A stretch of DNA of 46,093 nt, from contig CAYSIX010000003.1 of NCBI GenBank assembly GCA_964431205.1, positions 1 to 46,093 of the forward strand, read 5' to 3'. Under the pieces are notes generated by a model. It was not told the origin of the DNA, did no database searches, and saw only the letters and a program-made list of their open reading frames with translations. Made by a program: the position numbers and the translations under genes. Below are positions 9,617-15,733 of this stretch, in pieces. The number at the start of each line of letters is the position of its first letter. The stretch's first letter is position 1. The stretch is from CAYSIX01 sp964431205. GTDB lineage: Bacteria; Planctomycetota; Phycisphaerae; Phycisphaerales; Phycisphaeraceae.

Positions 9617-10000
9617 TCACCGGAACGTCTTGCGCGGTTCGAGCCACAGCTCGTCACGCGACCACGGCTGTTCAAACTCGAGACGAACGGAGACCTGGGC
9701 CCCCTTGGACATGGGCGTTTGACGCCACATCACGTCGGCGCGGAGGCCATCGGCGTTCGTGATCGCGGTCCGCACCTCGTGTCGGGCCCAGTTGGAATGT
9801 CCCGCGGCGGCGGGGTCGTCGAGGATCGCGACGGGCGCCCACCGGTGGGCATCGCCCTGTCGGAAGCCGGCGAGAAGCGGGAGCGGCCGGGGCGGCGTGA
9901 ATGCCCGTTCAGCACCGGTCTTGGCCGGTGTCGCCGCGAGGAGCGTGGCGGGCATGAGCGACGTCATGGTGATGGACGCGACGAGGGAGAGTGACTGCAT
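9617..10000 (-). CDS. Signal-peptide N-terminal part of the GH5-epimerase protein, ended by an in-frame TGA
   Basis: 127 residues. The ATG at 10000 has AGGA eight bases upstream. The protein starts MQSLSLVASITMTS..., a Sec signal peptide ending near LLAATPAK. The rest (HRWAPVAILDDP, VSVRLEFEQPWSRDELWLEP) looks like the start of a beta-sandwich and stops at ...PRKTFR-TGA. After the TGA the same frame reads GDERDDDRRDW without interruption and runs into the 1304-codon ORF. On its own this fragment has no recognisable function. Together the two pieces would make a secreted protein of about 1443 residues. The break could be a nonsense mutation, a sequencing error (TGG or CGA to TGA) or genuine readthrough. 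Confidence 0.7.
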   Translation of the reverse strand: MQSLSLVASITMTSLMPATLLAATPAKTGAERAFTPPRPLPLLAGFRQGDAHRWAPVAILDDPAAAGHSNWARHEVRTAITNADGLRADVMWRQTPMSKGAQVSVRLEFEQPWSRDELWLEPRKTFR

Positions 10001-10100
10001 CGGTCGATCCTGCAACGAGTTAAGGGTTGATCTGAGCAAGGGCACATGGTGTGGCGGCTCACGGGACCGGATTTTTTCGCCAGCGCTTCGTCACGGGGCC

Positions 10101-10130
10101 TTGACAAGGCCGACGGGACCCCTTTATACT
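10101..10130 (+). promoter_or_regulatory. Sigma-70-type promoter of the LacI-family gene
   Basis: A perfect -35 box TTGACA (10101-10106), an 18-base spacer and a -10 box TATACT (10125-10130). The expected start of transcription falls inside the operator-like sequences at 10131-10160, so a repressor bound there would block it. This suggests autoregulation of the regulator starting at 10194. Confidence 0.7.
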
Positions 10131-10151
10131 TGCAATCGTTTCCAAGTGCAA
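10123..10151 (-). promoter_or_regulatory. Divergent promoter for the GH5-epimerase / GH130 operon
   Basis: On the minus strand, TTGCAC (10151-10146) is followed by exactly 17 bases and then TATAAA (10128-10123). It overlaps the -10 box of the rightward lacI-type promoter. An operator-like sequence (10131-10144) fills its spacer and a second covers its -35 box. The leader to the ATG at 10000 would be about 115 bases. Confidence 0.6.
10131..10144. promoter_or_regulatory. LacI-family operator 1
   Basis: TGCAATCGTTTCCA matches the general LacI/GalR operator pattern TGNAANCGNTTNCA at every fixed position. It lies between the two boxes of the leftward promoter and immediately after the -10 box of the rightward one, so one bound dimer could block both. 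Confidence 0.72.
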
Positions 10152-10160
10152 ACGTTTCTT
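10147..10160. promoter_or_regulatory. LacI-family operator 2 (imperfect)
   Basis: TGCAAACGTTTCTT matches TGNAANCGNTTNCA except for the last two bases. Its centre is 16 bases from the centre of operator 1. It overlaps the -35 box of the leftward promoter. The close tandem spacing may allow two dimers to bind together. Confidence 0.55.
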
Positions 10161-10193
10161 TGCGTTTGAGCCGCGTCTCGGAGCCTCCTTTCG

Positions 10194-11258
10194 ATGCCCG
10201 CCACCATCGCACAGATCGCCAAAGAGGCCGGGGTGTCCATCGGGACGGTCTCGCGCATTCTCAACGGGAAGAACAAGGAAAACCGCCCCGCCGTGGCGCG
10301 ACGCAGCGAAAGGGTTCGACGCTTGGCCCGCAAATACGGCTACCGGCCCAACCAGGCCGCCCGCACCGTCCGCAGCGGACGATTCGGCGCCGTCGCCTTC
10401 CTCAGTTGCTCCGACCCGGGCGCCGACGTCTTCGAGATCCCGCTGCTCCACGGCATTCAGTCCGAGCTGGCCGCGATCAACTCCCGCCTGATGATGTGCG
10501 AGATGCCCCAGGAGGGCTTTGAGCAGCCCGAAGCGATCCCGCAGGTGCTCAATGAGTACTCGGTCGACGGCCTGCTGATCGACTACGACTTCGACCTGAC
10601 CGACGCCGTGATGGACCTGATCGATTCCAGCCACGTGCCGTACGTCTGGCTGAACGCCAAGCGGGACCGAAACTGCGTCTACCCCGACGACTTCGAGGGA
10701 GCGCGCAAAGCGACCCAGCACCTGATCCGGCTCGGGCATCGGAAGCTGGCCTTCGTGAGTTACCACGACCGGGAGCAGTGGACGCACTACAGCGTGCACG
10801 ACCGGCACGCCGGCTTCAACGCCGCGCTGGCCGAGGCCGGCCTCGAGCCCGTGACCACGCATCTGCGCGGCGGGTTCGTTTACGGCGAAGCGCTGGCGCA
10901 CGCGCGGGAGCTGCTCCAGAGCGACGATCGCCCCACCGCCGTGGTTTGTTACGAGAAGCACGAGGCGGTGGCGGTGTGGATGGCCGCGATTGGCTTGGGG
11001 CTGCGGCTGCCGGAGGACCTCTCGATGATCGCGTTCAACTCGGACCTGATCCGCAACCAGACGGGCCTGCCGGTCACGACCATGCGCGTGCCTTTCGCCC
11101 AGGTCGGCAAGGTGGCGGTGCAGCTGCTTCACGAGGCCATCGAGTCCGAGGGTGACGATCAGCCGGCGCAGGTTGTCTCATACAGCATCGAAGAGGAAGA
11201 AGCGAGCTGTCGCCCACCTTTAACCAAGAGCGCATCGACTCAGAGCAAGCGTGCGTGA
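10194..11258 (+). CDS. LacI/GalR-family transcriptional regulator
   Basis: 354 residues. The N-terminal helix-turn-helix reads TIAQIAKEAGVSIGTVSRIL (about 4-23), followed by a hinge segment (YGYRPNQAARTVRSGR) and a periplasmic-binding-protein-like sugar-sensing domain with VDGLLIDYDFD, VPYVWLNAK, DDFEGARKATQHLIRLGHRKLAF and the helper segment TTMRVPFAQVGKVAVQLL. The linker between helix 3 and the hinge (NGKNKENRPAVARRSERV) is a little longer than usual. It probably represses the divergent glycan operon, and itself, through the operators just upstream, released by a mannan-derived sugar. The ligand is inferred from neighbours. GGAG precedes the ATG by about ten bases. Confidence 0.93.
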   Translation: MPATIAQIAKEAGVSIGTVSRILNGKNKENRPAVARRSERVRRLARKYGYRPNQAARTVRSGRFGAVAFLSCSDPGADVFEIPLLHGIQSELAAINSRLMMCEMPQEGFEQPEAIPQVLNEYSVDGLLIDYDFDLTDAVMDLIDSSHVPYVWLNAKRDRNCVYPDDFEGARKATQHLIRLGHRKLAFVSYHDREQWTHYSVHDRHAGFNAALAEAGLEPVTTHLRGGFVYGEALAHARELLQSDDRPTAVVCYEKHEAVAVWMAAIGLGLRLPEDLSMIAFNSDLIRNQTGLPVTTMRVPFAQVGKVAVQLLHEAIESEGDDQPAQVVSYSIEEEEASCRPPLTKSASTQSKRA

Positions 11259-11463
11259 TCGATCGGTTTGATCCGTATCTTTCGCGGCTCGTTCGAGCCA
11301 GGGTTTGACCAGGATGTCCGTGAGGCGTTTGAATCGCGAACGAGGGTGTCGACGGCCGGGCGTCACGGTCCGGAAGCTGATACATTGCCTGATCGGCCGG
11401 AGCCGGGGGGATCGCGTCGCTGGAGGAGCGGAGAGCCGCACAACTGATGGATTTGACCAGGAG

Positions 11464-11508
11464 GGTCGGATAACGCGTGGAACGAGCGTCACGTTCCTTA
11501 TCCGAACC
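11464..11508 (+). promoter_or_regulatory. Hairpin in the leader of the first PEP-CTERM gene
   Basis: CGGATAA (11467-11473) pairs with TTATCCG (11498-11504), and inside it GGAACG (11479-11484) pairs with CGTTCC (11492-11497). A five-base bulge on the left arm and a seven-base loop complete a 13-pair stem. It lies 37-80 bases before the ATG at 11545 and is not followed by a T run, so a regulatory leader or protein-binding site fits better than a terminator. The 286-base gap between the LacI gene and 11545 holds nothing else I can identify. Confidence 0.45.
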
Positions 11509-11544
11509 TGTCTATCCAAGTCTGCCATAGGAGGAGACCAAGTC

Positions 11545-12204
11545 ATGAGAGGACGGAGATTGACCATTTCGATGACCGCGTTGGCGTCCCTGGTTCTGGC
11601 TGCCGGATCGGCCCAGGGCCAGTTGCTGTTCTCATTCGAGGACGGTTTGGAGAACTGGGGCACGTCGGGGTTCGGCAACGGGACGGAGTTTGTGGAGCTG
11701 AGCACGATCGGCGCCACCGACGGTTCGAGCTCGCTGGCCTTCGGGCACGACAGCGGCGGGTTCAGTTGGGACGCGTCCTGGGTCTCGGGCGACGTGAATG
11801 ATCCGGTATACCAGGCGTTGTCGGCCGCGGCGGCGGACCCCGCCGGCAAGACGATCGATTTCGATCTGACCTGGCGTGCCAACGACCTGCCCACGCTGAC
11901 CAGCTTCGCGAACATCTCGTTCTCGCTTCAGAGCGACGCGGGGTTCAAGCAGGTCGACGGTTTGGCGGGGATCGGCAGTCAGCAGGACGTGACGATCCCG
12001 ATCTCGATCCCGCTGGACAGCGGCAACCTGGCGGGCACGACGACGGAGTCGAGCTTCTACCGGCTGACGATCGCCGTGAACACCAACGAGGGCCGCGGCA
12101 CGACGACGGCGTACGTGGACAACATCCGGATTATCCCCGAGCCGGCGACCCTCGCCCTGCTCGGGCTGGGTGGACTGGCCGCCGTCCGTCGTCGCCGACG
12201 GTGA
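11545..12204 (+). CDS. PEP-CTERM surface protein with a single beta-sandwich domain
   Basis: 219 residues from the ATG at 11545, chosen because GGAGGAG lies just upstream and a signal peptide (SMTALASLVLAAGSAQG) follows. The mature part starts QLLFSFEDGLENWGTSG and ends YVDNIRIIPEP, the look of a carbohydrate-binding beta-sandwich; it vaguely recalls CBM27-like modules, but this is not proven. The C-terminus is a classic PEP-CTERM sorting signal: PEPATLALLGLGGLAAV then RRRRR. Exosortase systems recognise this for surface attachment. The same FSFE-x-GLENWG opening occurs in the PEP-CTERM protein at 14245. It is the first gene of the plus-strand half of the glycan locus. Confidence 0.88.
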   Translation: MRGRRLTISMTALASLVLAAGSAQGQLLFSFEDGLENWGTSGFGNGTEFVELSTIGATDGSSSLAFGHDSGGFSWDASWVSGDVNDPVYQALSAAAADPAGKTIDFDLTWRANDLPTLTSFANISFSLQSDAGFKQVDGLAGIGSQQDVTIPISIPLDSGNLAGTTTESSFYRLTIAVNTNEGRGTTTAYVDNIRIIPEPATLALLGLGGLAAVRRRRR

Positions 12205-12317
12205 GTGGATAACCCGAACCTGCGCCGCGGCCGGTTGACCCCGGCCCCGGCGATTCGCCCGCGACGGCGTGGCCCCGTTCACGCCCAGAACGCGATGTCT
12301 CAGAAGGAGCTGTCACC

Positions 12318-13151
12318 ATGCGAACCACACGAGCCTTCACCCTCATCGAGCTGCTCGTGGTCATCTCGATCATCGGCCTGTTGATCGCCATCCTGCTGCC
12401 CGCGCTGGGCAAGGCACGCACGCAGGCCGGTCGCGTCGAAGATCTGAGCAACCTGCGTCAGTTCGTCCTCGCTCACTACGCATTCGCCGTCGACAACGGC
12501 GGTGACCTGCCGTACACGGGTTCGAACTTCCAACCGACCACGAACCTGCCGGAGTCTTTCGACACCGGCTACTTCGCCATCACCGGCTGGTACAACCTGC
12601 TGCTCGCCCAGACCCTGCACAAGGACTACGGCCTGCCCGCCGAGGCCTTCGGGTGCATCAGCTACTCACCCATCACGACCGAGTCGATCACCGATCCACC
12701 CCAGGCCAACGTCAACGAGAACAAGCTGTGGGTCCATTGGACGTTCTACGCCGGGCTGCCGGACAACGGCCAGCCGACCAACAACCCGGCGATTCAGCGC
12801 GACCCGATCCGCAACGAGGACGTGCGCTTTCCCAGCTCCATCGAGGACGCCGCCGCCACGAACCAGACCATCGCCACCTGCAGCCACGCCTTCGTCAACG
12901 GCGTAAGCTGGTCCTCCTGGTTCCCCCACGTCAACGGCAGCAACAACAAACTCGACGGCTCCGACGTCAGGATCCAGATCCCCCTGACCCGTCTGAACCG
13001 GCTTGCGAAAGACCTCCGCCCCGACGGCGTGAACATGGGCTACATCGACGGCTCGGCCCGGTGGGTGGACATGGATGACGCCAGCGGTTTTTATCCCCGC
13101 GGCCAGTCATCCGGGAACGGCTACCTCTATGACCCCGATCGCGACCTGTAA
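12318..13151 (+). CDS. Pseudopilin-like protein with prepilin cleavage motif (copy 1)
   Basis: 277 residues. It opens with a short basic leader, then the prepilin peptidase site and hydrophobic stalk AFTLIELLVVISIIGLLIAI. The globular domain ends GVNMGYIDGSARWVDMDD, matching the DG signature near the C-terminus of planctomycete H-X9-DG type pseudopilins. GAAGGAG precedes the ATG. It should be processed by a prepilin peptidase and inserted into a type II secretion- or pilus-like fibre. It is clearly paralogous to the next gene: both share DLSNLRQFVLA, a DYGLP block and a WxxWxFYA block. Confidence 0.88.
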   Translation: MRTTRAFTLIELLVVISIIGLLIAILLPALGKARTQAGRVEDLSNLRQFVLAHYAFAVDNGGDLPYTGSNFQPTTNLPESFDTGYFAITGWYNLLLAQTLHKDYGLPAEAFGCISYSPITTESITDPPQANVNENKLWVHWTFYAGLPDNGQPTNNPAIQRDPIRNEDVRFPSSIEDAAATNQTIATCSHAFVNGVSWSSWFPHVNGSNNKLDGSDVRIQIPLTRLNRLAKDLRPDGVNMGYIDGSARWVDMDDASGFYPRGQSSGNGYLYDPDRDL

Positions 13152-13294
13152 GCGCGGCCCAGGCCGGGTATTCCCAGAGGCATGGCACGCCACGAAACCG
13201 ACCCGCTAAGCCGCTGATCACCCATCGCCCGCCCATGGACTGTCTGACACCTCGTCCGACCCGACGCATGGCCTCAGCGAATCGGAGCCCGCAC

Positions 13295-14170
13295 ATGAGC
13301 CAACCGACCCGACACCACGGTTTCACCCTCATCGAGCTGCTCGTGGTCATTTCCGTCATCGCGCTGTTGATCGGCATCCTCCTGCCCGCGCTGGGCGCGG
13401 CGAGGAACTCCGCGCGGCGGGCCGCCGACCTGAGCAACCTCCGGCAGTTCGTCCTCGCCAACACGAGCTGGGCCGTGGACCACGACGGCGTCTACCCGAT
13501 GGCCATGACCTATATCAACCAGAGCCCCGGTCGCTCGGAATCGACCACCGCGGGCAGCGCCTCGGCCATCGTGCTCGACTGGAACAGCTACCTCTGGGCC
13601 CGCGAGCTCGCCGATGACTACGGCCTGCCGCTGGTCTCACTGGAGGGGTGCAACACCTACGAGTCGATCCTGATTCAGGAAGACATCTCGACCCGGGACC
13701 CGAATTACCGTCGCGCCTCGGTTGTCGATCGTGGCGAGAATCAGATCTGGCTCAACTGGAACTTCTACGCCAACATCGTTGACGGACGCGACCTCCAGGC
13801 CGAATCCGAAGAGGATGAGACCGTCAAGTTTCCGCGAACGCTGGAAGACGCGGCCGACACGGAGATGATCGCGAGCTGCGCGTTCGCGGTGATGACGTCG
13901 CAGTGGGGCTCGTACCTGCCGCACCTGCCGGGACACAACGCGCTGAACCGTTACGGCGGCGCGAACGGTCAGCCGGTCGATACCGGCATCCGCCTCGGCG
14001 TGCGCCGCGGCGAGGTGCTCTGGGATCGCGCCGGCCGGGGGCTGACCCCCGAGGGGATCGGCATCGGGTACCGTGACGGATCCGTCGTTTTCAGGAACGT
14101 CAACGACCTGCACACGTTCCTTCCCGGCGCCGAATCCAACCGGCATTACCTGTATGACCCGCAACGATGA
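13295..14170 (+). CDS. Pseudopilin-like protein with prepilin cleavage motif (copy 2)
   Basis: 291 residues from the ATG at 13295, which has GGAG seven bases upstream and puts the cleavage site HHGFTLIELLVVIS near the N-terminus; an ATG 60 bases earlier would add an unlikely leader. The globular domain parallels copy 1 (DLSNLRQFVLANTSWAVD, ELADDYGLPL, IWLNWNFYAN) and ends GIGIGYRDGSVVFRNVND. The two copies have diverged widely outside these blocks, so the duplication is old. Position between two PEP-CTERM genes suggests a role in secreting or displaying the glycan-active proteins. Its stop overlaps an ATG at 14167, but that is probably not the start of the next gene. Confidence 0.87.
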   Translation: MSQPTRHHGFTLIELLVVISVIALLIGILLPALGAARNSARRAADLSNLRQFVLANTSWAVDHDGVYPMAMTYINQSPGRSESTTAGSASAIVLDWNSYLWARELADDYGLPLVSLEGCNTYESILIQEDISTRDPNYRRASVVDRGENQIWLNWNFYANIVDGRDLQAESEEDETVKFPRTLEDAADTEMIASCAFAVMTSQWGSYLPHLPGHNALNRYGGANGQPVDTGIRLGVRRGEVLWDRAGRGLTPEGIGIGYRDGSVVFRNVNDLHTFLPGAESNRHYLYDPQR

Positions 14171-14244
14171 ACCCGTTCCGCCGTACGGCGGCCACGCTCA
14201 GAAGAAAGTTCGTCCACCCAGGAGAGAGTGAAAGGAGAGTTGAA

Positions 14245-15699
14245 GTGAAACGGCAGACCATCACACCACTCATGCTGACCCTCGTGTCGGGAGCGAGTCT
14301 CGCCATCGCCCCGGTCGCGACGGCTCAGGTGTTCTCACCCACCCAGGACGACCTGCTCAACGTCATGGACGTCACGGTCGACTTCGGAGGCGGCGGGTCG
14401 TTGTTCGACGCGTCACTCGACGGCGACGGTGTCCTCTACGACATGGACTTCGCCCCCGGAACCGACGACATCAGTCGCGTCGTCCTCGAGAACAACAGCC
14501 CGAGCTTCACCGACCTCGCCGGGTTCAGCGCATTCGACATCATCTTCGAGCCGCAGACCTTCGGCCTCGGCGTCAAGACGTTTCTCCGCACCGGCGACAC
14601 GGGGTTCTTCGAGTCCAACAACGGCAACATCCAGCAGGTCTCCGTCGATACACCCACTCGTGTCGAACTCGACCTTGCGGGAATCCCCGACCTCAACGAC
14701 GTGCGTGGCTTCGGCATCCAGATCTTCGATCCGTCCAACGGCACGTCCTTCGCCACCCTCGCGAAGGCGACCCCGGCGGGGCCACGGCCCATCGTCGTCG
14801 AAGACCGCATCTTCTCCTTCGAGACCGGCTTGGAGAACTGGGGCCCTTCGTTCCAGGGCTTCACGAGCCACGCGCTGAACACCAACCCGGCCCTCGCGTC
14901 GCACGGGTCGCAGTCCCTCGAGATCAACCGCACCGACGCCGACACCGCCTTCAGTTGGGGTACCGAGTTCTACCTTAACACCGATCCCGAGAACGATGAT
15001 TTGGCCGCGACCGATGAACGCCCGATCGTCAACGCCACCATTGAAGAGGTTGAGGAGTTCGCCGAGCAATTCGAAGGCCCCTCCCGTCTCGCGTTCGACG
15101 TGGTCATCGACCCGTCCCTCCTGACGATGGATCCGGATCGCGATGAGACCGACCCCTTCTATGGCTTCAACATATTCCTCAACGACGCCTCCGGCGCGTT
15201 CTGGCAGGGCGACCAGCAGTTCACGGGCGGGGTGATCGATTTCTCGCTGATGGAGCCGCAGGTGTTCACGTTCGAGACCGGGCTCAGCGCGCTGATGGCC
15301 GCCGGCACCGGCGCCGACCCGAACAACCCCGAGTTCACCATGTTTACGGACGGCACCGACGTGCTGCGCATGGGCATCTCGACCAACACGAACATGCTCG
15401 GGCCGGTGTTCCTGGACAACATCCGGTTGATCACGGAGGTGTTCAGTGTGCCCGGTGACGCGGACGGCGACGGCGACGTGGACGCGTTCGACCTCGGGCT
15501 GTGGCAGACGCAGTTCGGCCAGACCGGCGAAGGCTTGAGCGCGGACTTCGACATGGACGGCGACGTGGACGCGTTCGACCTGGGCATCTGGCAGATCAAC
15601 TTCGGCACGGGCGTCGGCGCCGCGGTGCCGGAGCCGGCGAGCGTGGCGATGATCGGTGCGGGCCTTCTGATGGTCGTCGGCCGCCGGCGCCGCGCCTGA
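14245..15699 (+). CDS. PEP-CTERM surface protein with two beta-sandwich regions and dockerin-like repeats
   Basis: 484 residues from GTG 14245, which has AGGAGAG just upstream and is followed by a signal peptide (LMLTLVSGASLAIAPVATAQ). An ATG at 14167 is the alternative. A beta-rich region (about 30-180) is followed by a module opening FSFETGLENWGPSF and ending FLDNIRLI, related to the module in the protein at 11545. Then come two EF-hand-like loops, DADGDGDVDAFDLGLWQ and DFDMDGDVDAFDLGIWQ, as in dockerin type I pairs. It ends with the sorting signal VPEPASVAMIGAGLLMVVGRRRR. The likely role is a surface-attached glycan-binding or scaffold protein. The ligand is unknown. Confidence 0.87.
   Translation: MKRQTITPLMLTLVSGASLAIAPVATAQVFSPTQDDLLNVMDVTVDFGGGGSLFDASLDGDGVLYDMDFAPGTDDISRVVLENNSPSFTDLAGFSAFDIIFEPQTFGLGVKTFLRTGDTGFFESNNGNIQQVSVDTPTRVELDLAGIPDLNDVRGFGIQIFDPSNGTSFATLAKATPAGPRPIVVEDRIFSFETGLENWGPSFQGFTSHALNTNPALASHGSQSLEINRTDADTAFSWGTEFYLNTDPENDDLAATDERPIVNATIEEVEEFAEQFEGPSRLAFDVVIDPSLLTMDPDRDETDPFYGFNIFLNDASGAFWQGDQQFTGGVIDFSLMEPQVFTFETGLSALMAAGTGADPNNPEFTMFTDGTDVLRMGISTNTNMLGPVFLDNIRLITEVFSVPGDADGDGDVDAFDLGLWQTQFGQTGEGLSADFDMDGDVDAFDLGIWQINFGTGVGAAVPEPASVAMIGAGLLMVVGRRRRA
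15454..15600 (+). repeat. Dockerin-like repeat pair (DNA repeats shared with the next gene)
   Basis: Two copies of a unit encoding D-x-DGDVDAFDLG-x-WQ. The 30-base core lies at 15478-15507 and 15565-15594. The second core is identical, base for base, to the one at 16994-17023 in the next gene. These calcium-loop repeats resemble dockerin type I modules and precede the PEP-CTERM signal. Confidence 0.75.
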
Positions 15700-15733
15700 C
15701 GAGTCGGGTGGTTTTTCAAGCGGAGGATGAGGC

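Noticed and set aside
9617..9619. Selenocysteine recoding of the in-frame TGA
   Set aside because: No catalytic Cys/Sec context is present, and I saw no convincing SECIS-like hairpin directly after it. Mutation, error or plain readthrough is simpler.
6164..9994. 1276-codon open frame on the plus strand
   Set aside because: It lies antisense to the GH5-epimerase gene, has no recognisable motif, and is the open antiphase frame expected in GC-rich coding DNA.
12186..12201. CCGTCG-TCGC-CGACGG hairpin at the end of the first PEP-CTERM gene
   Set aside because: It lies inside the Arg codons of the sorting signal and has no T run, so coding constraint explains it.
14167..14244. ATG 14167 as start of the second PEP-CTERM gene
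   Set aside because: It overlaps the pseudopilin stop, but it would put 26 charged residues before the signal peptide. GTG 14245 has a strong ribosome site and a proper leader.
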